Source of the DNA: Bacteroidota bacterium
GTDB lineage: Bacteria; Bacteroidota; Bacteroidia; Bacteroidales; VadinHA17
Assembly: GCA_022711195.1 (NCBI GenBank)
Contig: JAKLFN010000143.1
Span: forward strand, 1 to 5,653
DNA: 5,653 nt
Direction of reading: 5' to 3'
The notes below the pieces were generated by a model. That model searched no databases, was not told the DNA's origin, and saw only the letters and a program-made list of their open reading frames with translations. This document shows, one piece after another, positions 1 through 5,653 of this stretch (position 1 is its first letter; each line of letters opens with the position of its first letter). Both the position numbers and the translations under genes were made by a program.

Positions 1-98
1 CCCAGATTATCTTTGTTCCCTTTATTATTTGATTTATAATGAGGAATCCACGTAAGAAATTTAATTTCCTCTTTTTCAATATCATCAGGAGTTTTCAC
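1..98 (-). CDS. Possible 5' part of a leftward hypothetical gene, cut by the window edge
   Basis: One minus-strand frame stays open from the left edge past position 130 and encodes a charged, protein-like sequence (KTPDDIEKEEIKFLTWIPHY and onward). No plus-strand frame is open over the same bases. There is no ATG start. The only standard alternative that fits is GTG at 98-96, with no recognisable ribosome binding site. The frame also continues upstream through the repeat at 130-166 as a serine-rich stretch that is antisense to an acidic ORF, which is unlikely to be protein. The segment is AT-rich, about 29% GC. It is either the start of a gene that continues outside the window, or a gene whose 5' end was lost when the repeat arrived. 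I do not recognise the family. Confidence 0.3.
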   Translation of the reverse strand, partial: MKTPDDIEKEEIKFLTWIPHYKSNNKGNKDNL

Positions 99-129
99 TG
101 AATCATCAAAGTGATCTTTTATTAATATT

Positions 130-166
130 AACGCAAAAGACGCAAGCGACGCAATGGACGAAGGCG
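130..166 (-). repeat. 9-nt-periodic repeat, copy 1 (inverted relative to copies 2 and 3)
   Basis: On the plus strand this reads as four consecutive 9-nt units of the form ACGCAANNG: ACGCAAAAG, ACGCAAGCG, ACGCAATGG and ACGAAGGCG. On the minus strand it ends in TTGCGTCTTTTGCGTTA, nearly the same as the ends of copies 2 and 3. It lies just upstream of the possible leftward gene at the window edge. Bases 130-154 are complementary to 241-265 at 21 of 25 positions, so the two could form a long hairpin. From memory, ACGCAAAGACGCAAAG-like intergenic repeats are common near GxxExxY genes in environmental bacteria. That is recollection and was not searched. Confidence 0.75.
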
Positions 167-234
167 TTGAGGAAGAAGCTGAAATAAATGAGATCCCTGA
201 AAGTGAAACAGAACCTGAAAATGATGAACAATAG
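154..234 (+). CDS. Tiny acidic ORF (26 aa) between two inverted repeat copies, doubtful gene
   Basis: An ATG inside repeat copy 1 opens a 26-codon frame that ends in TAG at 232-234, at the edge of repeat copy 2. The product is strikingly acidic (MDEGVEEEAEINEIPESETE and onward, ending NDEQ) and looks more like the disordered C-terminal tail of a larger protein than a free-standing peptide. The frame runs upstream through the repeat to a stop at 112-114, so no larger gene is present here now. There is no Shine-Dalgarno sequence. It could be the surviving 3' end of a gene broken by the repeat, a translated small ORF, or chance. Confidence 0.2.
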   Translation: MDEGVEEEAEINEIPESETEPENDEQ

Positions 235-266
235 CGTCTTTAGCGCCTCTTGCGTCTCTTGCGTTA
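232..266 (+). repeat. 9-nt-periodic repeat, copy 2, upstream of the GxxExxY gene
   Basis: Units with 9-nt spacing (AGCGTCTTT, AGCGCCTCT, TGCGTCTCT, TGCGTTAAA) run from the stop of the tiny acidic ORF to 12 bases before the GxxExxY start codon. Aligned without gaps to copy 3 at 661-695, 30 of 35 bases match. Copies 2 and 3 therefore flank the GxxExxY gene as direct repeats. The same block is an inverted partner of copy 1. Confidence 0.8.
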
Positions 267-278
267 AAATATTGTGCT

Positions 279-659
279 ATGACTGAAAACGAAATATCAC
301 GCCAGATCTACGAAGCAGCCATCGAAGTCCACCGCACCCTCGGCGGCCCCGGCCTCCTCGAAAGCGTTTACGAGGAAGCAATGGTATATGAGCTTGAGTC
401 ACGAGGCCTGAAAGTCGAACGGCAGGTCTCCCTGCCCATCGAATACAAAGGCGCCAGGCTCGGCAGTCCGCTCCGGATTGACCTGATAATAGACGAAAAA
501 GTGATAATTGAATGTAAATCAACAACATTGTATAATACTATCTTTGAGGTACAGGTCTTAACCTACCTGCGTCTGACAGGCCTGAAGCTTGGTCTTGTGA
601 TCAACTTCGGCGAAAAACTTGTAAAGAACGGAATACACCGTGTAGTAAACGATTTATAA
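279..659 (+). CDS. GxxExxY family protein, PD-(D/E)XK nuclease-like
   Basis: A 126-residue protein carrying the family signature G25-x-x-E28-x-x-Y31 (PGLLESVYEEA). It is followed by a PD-(D/E)XK nuclease pattern: D68 in RIDLIID, then E78-C-K80, then a Q92-xxx-Y96 motif of the kind seen in RecB-like nucleases. Length and motif order are normal for the family, which Pfam places with PD-(D/E)XK nucleases. A metal-dependent DNA- or RNA-cleaving activity is plausible, but the biological role is not established and this gene gives no substrate clue. The ATG start is followed by the usual helical N-terminus (EISRQIYEAAIEVHRTLG). No Shine-Dalgarno sequence is visible. It lies 35 bases before hsdR on the same strand, so co-transcription is likely. 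Direct repeats bracket it on both sides. GC content falls sharply inside the gene, from about 70% (301-360) to 25% (481-540). Confidence 0.93.
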   Translation: MTENEISRQIYEAAIEVHRTLGGPGLLESVYEEAMVYELESRGLKVERQVSLPIEYKGARLGSPLRIDLIIDEKVIIECKSTTLYNTIFEVQVLTYLRLTGLKLGLVINFGEKLVKNGIHRVVNDL

Positions 660-660
660 C

Positions 661-695
661 TTGCGCCTTTAGCACCTCTTGCGCCTTTTGCGTTA
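661..695 (+). repeat. 9-nt-periodic repeat, copy 3, running into the hsdR start codon
   Basis: Units TTGCGCCTT, TAGCACCTC, TTGCGCCTT and TTGCGTTA fill the whole gap between the GxxExxY stop codon and hsdR. The final A of the repeat is the A of the hsdR ATG. It matches copy 2 at 30 of 35 bases in the same orientation. The hsdR leader is thus made of repeat sequence and holds no ribosome binding site of the usual kind. Confidence 0.8.
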
Positions 696-3649
696 TGACA
701 ACAACAGACATTACAGAAAAAAACCTTGAGTCAATAATCGTCGCTTCCCTGGCCGATGAAGCAGGTTATGTGCAGGGCAATAACTCCGGGTACGACAGAG
801 ATCACGCCGTGGATATTGATTTACTATCCCGTTTCATTGGCGAGTCTCAGCCGGAAGCTTTCAAGGCGCTGGCATTTGATACCGACAATCCCCGCCGCAC
901 GAAATTCCTCCACCGCCTGCAGGGCGAAATAGCAAAACGGGGGATAATTGATGTCCTCCGTAATGGCGTGCAGGATGGTCCTGTGAACCTCCAGCTTTAT
1001 TTTGCCACTCCATCTGAAAAAAATCCAAAGGCAAAAGAATTTTATTCAAAAAATATTTTCAGTGTCACGCGCCAGCTTCAGTATAGCAACGACAACACCA
1101 GGCTGGCACTCGACCTTGCGATATTCATAAACGGCCTGCCTGTAATGACCTTCGAGCTAAAGAACAAGCTTACCAAGCAGACCGTCGAGGATGCCGTCCA
1201 GCAATACAAACGGGATAGAGATTCACGTGAGCTTCTCTTCCAGTTCGGCCGCTGTGCCGTTCATTTTGCTGTCGACGACCACCAGGTTAAGATGTGCACA
1301 CACCTGAAAGACAAGCAGTCCTGGTTTCTTCCTTTTAACAAGGGCTATAACGACGGAGCCGGTAATCCTCCCAATCCTGATGGAATTGCCACGGATTACC
1401 TGTGGAAGAAGATCCTCAGGAAAGAAAGTCTTTCTAACATCCTTGAGAACTATGCACAGGTAACTGAACGCAAAGATGAGCGTACGGGAAAAGTTAAAAA
1501 GGAACAGGTATTCCCGCGGTATCATCAACTTGATGTTGTCAGGAAGCTTCTTTCCAGAGTGCCTGCCGATGGTGTAGGGAAACGTTATCTCATCCAGCAT
1601 TCAGCCGGGAGCGGTAAAAGCAACTCTATTAGCTGGCTCGCACATCAGCTTATAGGTCTGGAAAAGAACGGCACATACATCTTCGATTCAATAATTGTTG
1701 TAACCGACCGGCGGGTGCTTGACAAACAGCTCAGGGATAACATAAAGCGGTTTGCCCAGGTTTCTTCAGTAGTCGGGGCCGTAACAGAGGGTGCCGCACA
1801 GCTTAGGGAATTCATTGAACAGGGCAAGAAAATAATAATAACCACCGTTCAGAAGTTTCCGTTTGTCCTTGATGAGATCGGCGACAGTCACAGGAACCGG
1901 AAATTCGCGATAATAATTGATGAAGCCCACTCAAGCCAGGGAGGACGGACAGCATCAAAAATGAATATTGTTCTTGCCGAGCCATCGGCAGACTATGGTG
2001 CATTTGAGTCGACAGAGGATGTTGAGGATGCTATCAATAAGATAATTGCCTCGAGGAAGATGCTTTCAAATGCAAGCTATTTTGCATTCACGGCGACTCC
2101 CAAGAATAAAACCCTTGAGATATTTGGTGAATCTTACCCGGAGGGAGATGCAATAAAGCACCGTCCGTTCCATTCCTATACCATGAAGCAGGCAATAGAG
2201 GAGGGATTCATACTTGATGTGCTTCAGAATTACACTCCTGTGGATAGTTACTACAAACTGATCAAATCGATAGAGGGAGATCCGGAGTTCGATGTAAAGA
2301 AGGCAAGGAAGAAGCTCCGGAGGTATGTCGAATCGAACGAATATGCCATTCAGCAGAAAGCGGAAATAATGGTCGATCACTTCATTGAACAGGTCATTGG
2401 CCGTCACAAGATCGGGGGAATGGCAAGGTGTATGGTTATCTGTAGCGGTATTGAAAGGGCAATTCAATATTACCATGCTATAAGCACTTACCTCAGGGAA
2501 ATTAACTCCCCGTACCAGGCAATAGTTGCCTTCTCAGGTGAGCATGAATGGGAAAAGGAGAAGGTCACTGAAGCCAAACTCAATAAATTTCCCTCAGCAG
2601 AGATACCCGACAAGTTCATTACGGATCCTTACAGGTTTCTGGTAGTTGCCGACAAATTCCAGACCGGGTATGATGAGCCGCTGCTTCATACAATGTATGT
2701 AGATAAACAGCTGTCGGATATCAAGGCCGTGCAAACACTTTCGAGGCTTAACAGGGCACACCCCCTGAAGACAGATACCTTCATTCTCGATTTCATGAAT
2801 GATTCTGAGGTTATTAAGTTCGCCTTCAGCGATTATTACAGGACCACGATCCTCAGCCAAGAAACAGATCCGAACAAGCTTCACGACCTGAAAGCCAAGC
2901 TTGATTCGTATCAGGTTTACAATCAGTATCAGGTCGATGAGCTCGTCAGACTATTCCTCTCGGGAGAAAACCGTGAAAAGCTCGATCCTGTACTTGACAG
3001 TTGCGTTGCCGTGTATAAGAGCGATCTTGATGAAGACGGACAGGTTGATTTCAAGGGAAAGGCAAAAGCCTTCGACAGGGCTTATAACTTTCTTGCATCG
3101 ATACTCCCCTACTCCAATCCCGGCTGGGAAAAGCTCTCTATCTTCCTGAATTTGCTCATTCCCAAGCTGCCGGCTCCGGTTGAGGTAGATCTTTCCAAGG
3201 GAATACTTGAGACGGTTGATATGGAGAGTTACAGGGTCCAGATCCAGACTACGCAAAAGATAAGGCTTGCCGATGAAGATGCGGAAATTGATCCGCTGCT
3301 CGTCGAGGGTGGCGGCCGGAAAGCAGAGCCGGAGCTCGACAGGTTAAGTAATATCATTAAAGCTTTTAATGATCAGTTCGGGAGTATTGAATGGAGAGAC
3401 ACTGACAAGATCCAGAAGGTGATCACTGAGGAGCTTCCTGTCAAGGTATCAGCCGATAAGGCTTACCAGAATGCAATTAAGCAGAATGACCGGCAGAATG
3501 CCCGTATTGAGCATGATAAAGCCCTGGAAAGAGTCATTGTCGAGATGCTTACGGACCATACAGAGCTTTTTAAGCAGTTCATGGATAATCAGAGTTTCAG
3601 GAGATGGCTGACAGAAACGATATTTGCGGAGACATATAAAGGTTTATAA
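695..3649 (+). CDS. hsdR: Type I restriction enzyme subunit R (HsdR), complete
   Basis: A 984-residue motor-nuclease subunit of a type I restriction system. With HsdM and HsdS, such subunits translocate DNA using ATP and cut it far from the recognition site. The N-terminal nuclease domain shows D140, E154 and K156 (DLAIFING then TFELKN), followed by a conserved QQY at 169-171. The superfamily 2 helicase motor follows: RYHQLD at 275-280, Walker A AGSGKS at 304-309, motif Ia VVTDRR at 335-340, DEAH at 409-412, FTATP at 465-469, a motif V-like segment FQTGYD at 655-660, and motif VI QTLSRLNRAHP at 680-690. A helical C-terminal domain of about 280 residues completes the usual length. The ATG at 695 gives the expected family N-terminus (ITEKNLE, then YDRDHAVD). 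All catalytic motifs are intact, so the gene looks functional. No HsdM or HsdS gene lies nearby in the window. The preceding nuclease-like gene is probably in the same transcript. Confidence 0.97.
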   Translation: MTTTDITEKNLESIIVASLADEAGYVQGNNSGYDRDHAVDIDLLSRFIGESQPEAFKALAFDTDNPRRTKFLHRLQGEIAKRGIIDVLRNGVQDGPVNLQLYFATPSEKNPKAKEFYSKNIFSVTRQLQYSNDNTRLALDLAIFINGLPVMTFELKNKLTKQTVEDAVQQYKRDRDSRELLFQFGRCAVHFAVDDHQVKMCTHLKDKQSWFLPFNKGYNDGAGNPPNPDGIATDYLWKKILRKESLSNILENYAQVTERKDERTGKVKKEQVFPRYHQLDVVRKLLSRVPADGVGKRYLIQHSAGSGKSNSISWLAHQLIGLEKNGTYIFDSIIVVTDRRVLDKQLRDNIKRFAQVSSVVGAVTEGAAQLREFIEQGKKIIITTVQKFPFVLDEIGDSHRNRKFAIIIDEAHSSQGGRTASKMNIVLAEPSADYGAFESTEDVEDAINKIIASRKMLSNASYFAFTATPKNKTLEIFGESYPEGDAIKHRPFHSYTMKQAIEEGFILDVLQNYTPVDSYYKLIKSIEGDPEFDVKKARKKLRRYVESNEYAIQQKAEIMVDHFIEQVIGRHKIGGMARCMVICSGIERAIQYYHAISTYLREINSPYQAIVAFSGEHEWEKEKVTEAKLNKFPSAEIPDKFITDPYRFLVVADKFQTGYDEPLLHTMYVDKQLSDIKAVQTLSRLNRAHPLKTDTFILDFMNDSEVIKFAFSDYYRTTILSQETDPNKLHDLKAKLDSYQVYNQYQVDELVRLFLSGENREKLDPVLDSCVAVYKSDLDEDGQVDFKGKAKAFDRAYNFLASILPYSNPGWEKLSIFLNLLIPKLPAPVEVDLSKGILETVDMESYRVQIQTTQKIRLADEDAEIDPLLVEGGGRKAEPELDRLSNIIKAFNDQFGSIEWRDTDKIQKVITEELPVKVSADKAYQNAIKQNDRQNARIEHDKALERVIVEMLTDHTELFKQFMDNQSFRRWLTETIFAETYKGL

Positions 3650-3958
3650 TCCTGTTTCAAGTGGTACCAGTTTCTGATTCTAACAACTTTCTTAAGAATA
3701 TTTGAAAAACCCAGGGAAAAAATGGGTTAAAGGATTCAAAGCTTACAAACCAGAAGAGATTAGGTATTATCCCATCAAACTCTTTTATGAGATTTCGTTT
3801 AAAACTACTCCTGAATGCATTCTTCCCGATGTTTTGTTCGAAAACAATATGTTTACAAACGAGTATCCTCCGCAATGGGATGAGGAAGTTCTCAGACAGG
3901 TACCGTGACAAGCTGGAAACTTCAAAAAGTAATCTGAAAAGAATTAAAATGAATTAAA
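3650..3958 (+). pseudogene. Probable decayed gene fragments between convergent genes
   Basis: These 309 AT-rich bases (about 35% GC) hold no convincing intact gene. The best frame, 3702-3908 on the plus strand, encodes 68 residues that look like real protein (GKKWVKGFKAYKPEEIRYYP, later FTNEYPPQWDEEVLRQVP). It has only a TTG start, no ribosome binding site, and a stop just upstream. Immediately before it another plus-strand frame reads FQVVPVSDSNNFLKNI and stops. Overlapping its end a third frame reads MRKFSDRYRDKLETSKSNLK, then RIKMN and stops. Three protein-like pieces in successive frames on one strand suggest a single gene broken by frameshifts. I do not recognise the family. The minus strand also has a long frame (3911-3657), but it is Phe-rich and looks like an antisense shadow of Lys-rich coding sequence. 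Confidence 0.3.
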
Positions 3959-5269
3959 TTATAAAACCCATTTCTTCACAGCAGCTGCCTGCTTCGGTAT
4001 CAGGTAAAGGTTCGACAGGCTCCTGCCAGCCATAAATGCAATTGAGGCTGCGATCACACCAACAAGATTCAGGAATACGGTACATATCAAAAGTGTTACA
4101 ATTATCCCCGAAAGCTCAATTGCTGTTGCCACCGAAATGGAACCTGTTGTACCATTTACGATCAGCGAAGATCTCTGGAAATTCAGAAGCACTGTCAGTG
4201 CCGGCAGGAGTATCATTATCTTCAGCGGCAGATACGAGAGATCAGCAAGCTCCTTGGTAAGTCCGGAGATGTTGATAAACCAGAGATCAGCCAGGGGAGT
4301 AAAAGCCAGCACCGATATTAAGACAGTTATCACAATTCCCATGTACACGGCAAAATTCCTGAGCACCCTGTAATTTTGTCCCTTCTCCCCCATCAGGGCA
4401 ATATTTACCTCCTGGTATGATAATCCCATGCTTCTGAAAATAAACACCAGTGATGTCACAACAGGAAGAACAGCCAGCGACTCCAGGGCCATAATACTTC
4501 TCCCCAGGAAGAATGTGACAAAGGGATGTACACCTAACGATAAAATTGAAGTCAGGGCGAGCGGATAATAGAATTTCGCAATAGACCTGAGACGAAGATT
4601 TCCATTTTCATTATCATCTTTCTCAAGCAGACTCTTCAGAGTTCCCGAAACCATGAACCTTGTTGCTATCGATTCACACAAGACAGCCAGCGACATTGCT
4701 CCTGCTCCAACATAGGCGCCGTTAACACCTGCAGCAAAGAGAATTATCCCGACGATAATTATCACCGAAAGGCGTACAAGTGTACCGTATGTTACCCGGC
4801 GCGTAAGGTTATTCCTGATAAGAATTCCCTGGTAAAACCTTCTGTATCCGATTGATGCAGCCCAGGGAAGAAAAATTAACAGTGCAACGTGAGCCAGCTT
4901 CGCAACTTCCGCAGGCACTTCCATAAGACGAACGACTATGAAGTTAAAGACCGGTGGAATAAGAATGATCAGCTGTATTGCTGTGATAAAAGTATTAAGG
5001 ATATCGGTGAATTTTTTAAGCTTCCTGTAAGAATTCCGTCCTTTTACAAGGGCTGTGGAGGCGCTCATAAGCATAATTATCGGAGCCTCAACGATCATGG
5101 CAAACGATCCTGCTATGCCGAAAGCGGCGAGGTTGTATTTTGCTTCATCAAGCCGGGCTATGAATGCGATGAGGAAAGGCTGTTCAATGGCCATCATCAG
5201 CCAGGTAAGCGCCAGGGGTACCCAGAAGATCAATATCCTTCTGTATGTCAGTCTATCGGCCTGAATCAC
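3959..5269 (-). CDS. MATE/MOP-superfamily-like polytopic membrane transporter
   Basis: A 436-residue integral membrane protein with about 12 hydrophobic helices, roughly at 12-37, 46-72, 88-112, 125-140, 163-181, 185-206, 230-255, 262-280, 303-325, 344-363, 378-400 and 402-420. The two halves share a repeated opening: FWVPLALTWLMMAIEQPFL at 15-33 and FYYPLALTSILSLGVHPFV at 233-251. This fits the two-fold 6+6 helix architecture of MOP-superfamily proteins (MATE exporters, lipid flippases, ANKH-like proteins). Length is normal for the group. It probably moves a small molecule or lipid-linked substrate across the inner membrane, but the substrate cannot be read from sequence. The start is GTG at 5269-5267, behind an A/T-rich leader without Shine-Dalgarno. 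A TATCTTTA (5292-5285) resembles the Bacteroidota TAnnTTTG promoter element, but no clear -33 box is seen. The gene converges on hsdR and shows no functional link to it. Confidence 0.85.
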   Translation of the reverse strand: MIQADRLTYRRILIFWVPLALTWLMMAIEQPFLIAFIARLDEAKYNLAAFGIAGSFAMIVEAPIIMLMSASTALVKGRNSYRKLKKFTDILNTFITAIQLIILIPPVFNFIVVRLMEVPAEVAKLAHVALLIFLPWAASIGYRRFYQGILIRNNLTRRVTYGTLVRLSVIIIVGIILFAAGVNGAYVGAGAMSLAVLCESIATRFMVSGTLKSLLEKDDNENGNLRLRSIAKFYYPLALTSILSLGVHPFVTFFLGRSIMALESLAVLPVVTSLVFIFRSMGLSYQEVNIALMGEKGQNYRVLRNFAVYMGIVITVLISVLAFTPLADLWFINISGLTKELADLSYLPLKIMILLPALTVLLNFQRSSLIVNGTTGSISVATAIELSGIIVTLLICTVFLNLVGVIAASIAFMAGRSLSNLYLIPKQAAAVKKWVL

Positions 5270-5301
5270 TTTTAATAAAAGTTCTAAAGATACTTAAATA
5301 T

Positions 5302-5392
5302 TGATGCGGACCGAAGAACGGAGCGTGAGCGTGAGACGAGGAGTGCAACGACAAAGTTCCGGGAATCGGAAGCCATAGTTAGGCGGCCGGAC
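5302..5392. repeat. GC/purine-rich intergenic block, possible dispersed repeat
   Basis: Between the transporter start and the stop of the next gene lies a block unlike its AT-rich surroundings. On the plus strand it is purine-rich, with tandem GAGCGT hexamers (5321-5332) and a related GAGACG. A short hairpin follows, TTCCG-GGAAT-CGGAA at 5357-5371, then CCATAGTTAGGCGG. GTTAGG at 5378-5383 is complementary to CCTAAC at 5405-5410, which overlaps the stop codon of the neighbouring gene. No reading frame of note is present. The structure suggests a mobile intergenic repeat or the remains of one, but only one copy is in the window. Confidence 0.35.
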
Positions 5393-5405
5393 AGGAATAT
5401 ACATC

Positions 5406-5653
5406 CTAACCTCTCAGTGATAGTACGTACTTTACCAGCAGGGATACACTTCCAAAGATCAGGAATATATCAGGATAAACTGCCAGCCTGAGGGTTCCGA
5501 AGAGACCGTAGAAAAGTCCATAGATAACCACCAGCAGTGTTATTGCCTGGGAGCCTAATCCATTATAAAGAAGCAGGAATCCAATAATTATTGATAGCGT
5601 CGGACAGGGTATAAGTCCTGCCGGTGAGGCATAAAAGTATTTCATGAAAGAAT
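5406..5653 (-). CDS. Small membrane protein of unknown function, C-terminal part, cut by the window edge
   Basis: The frame is open from the right edge to a TAG at 5408-5406. Counting from the internal ATG at 5645-5643, the visible 79 residues contain three hydrophobic helices (about 11-28, 31-50 and 57-75). They include a PAGLIPCPTLS segment and the glycine/aromatic stretch VVIYGLFYGLFGTLRL. The frame continues upstream of that ATG to the edge without a stop. I recall the GLIPCPTL pattern from longer membrane proteins with further N-terminal helices, so the ATG is probably internal. It is an inner-membrane protein, function unknown. It points the same way as the transporter gene 136 bases downstream and could share its transcript. 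Confidence 0.65.
   Translation of the reverse strand, partial: SFMKYFYASPAGLIPCPTLSIIIGFLLLYNGLGSQAITLLVVIYGLFYGLFGTLRLAVYPDIFLIFGSVSLLVKYVLSLRG

Noticed and set aside
130..268. CRISPR array
   Set aside because: The repeat units are 9 nt and contiguous without spacers, and no cas genes are present.
1223..2476. Long minus-strand frames inside hsdR (for example 1223-1600 and 2066-2476)
   Set aside because: They are fully overlapped by conserved HsdR helicase and nuclease motifs and carry no recognisable domains of their own.
3708..3728. Intrinsic terminator (AACCCA/TGGGTT stem with a T-run on the minus strand)
   Set aside because: The stem has only 6 pairs with a 9-base loop and lies about 230 bases past the transporter stop, so it is too weak to call.
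3657..3911. Minus-strand frame of 84 codons downstream of hsdR
   Set aside because: It has a TTG start and a Phe-rich product that looks like the antisense of Lys-rich plus-strand sequence. The plus-strand reading is more protein-like.
4889..5275. Plus-strand frame of 128 codons opposite the transporter start
   Set aside because: Its sequence is compositionally odd, and the opposite strand encodes well-formed membrane helices.
5285..5292. Bacteroidota-type promoter (TATCTTTA on the minus strand) for the transporter gene
   Set aside because: It lacks the final G of TAnnTTTG and has no TTG box at the expected distance, so it is mentioned only in the transporter entry.
5378..5410. Integron attC-like ends (GTTAGGC and CCTAAC)
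   Set aside because: GTTAGGC fits the attC core pattern, but no matching RYYYAAC/GTTRRRY partner lies at a suitable distance in the correct order, and no integrase is present in the window.

Overview
The window most likely comes from a Bacteroidota-type genome. This is an inference: the start sites lack Shine-Dalgarno sequences and have A/T-rich leaders, the protein-coding parts have middling GC, and the protein families are ones common in that phylum. It resembles an accessory or defence-associated segment next to ordinary membrane-protein genes.

Left edge (1-278): an AT-rich stretch (about 29% GC over 1-120) that may hold the 5' part of a leftward gene. It is followed by two inverted copies of a repeat with 9-nt periodicity, which enclose a tiny acidic ORF. 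Next come two rightward genes in a probable operon. The first is a small GxxExxY-family protein (279-659) with a PD-(D/E)XK nuclease signature. The second is a complete 984-residue type I restriction subunit, HsdR (695-3649), with an intact nuclease motif and intact helicase motifs. The gap between them is filled almost exactly by a third copy of the 9-nt-periodic repeat, which runs into the hsdR start codon. No HsdM (methylase) or HsdS (specificity) gene is present, so HsdR either works with partners outside the window or stands alone.

Middle (3650-3958): about 300 AT-rich bases with no convincing intact gene. Short plus-strand reading frames in all three frames follow one another and lack a good start codon, which suggests a decayed gene.

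Right half: a leftward polytopic membrane protein of the MATE/MOP flippase-exporter type (3959-5269), convergent with hsdR. A 136-bp intergenic stretch (5270-5405) contains a GC- and purine-rich block that looks like a dispersed intergenic repeat. Finally there is the C-terminal part of a small membrane protein of unknown function (5406 to the right edge), also leftward.

The most interesting signal is the repeat family. Three copies sit immediately upstream of three reading frames in the same relative orientation. Two of them flank the GxxExxY gene as direct repeats, and that gene itself changes from about 70% to about 25% GC over 200 bp. This suggests the nuclease-like gene and its repeats form a small insertable cassette, or that the repeats act as shared leader or recombination sequences.
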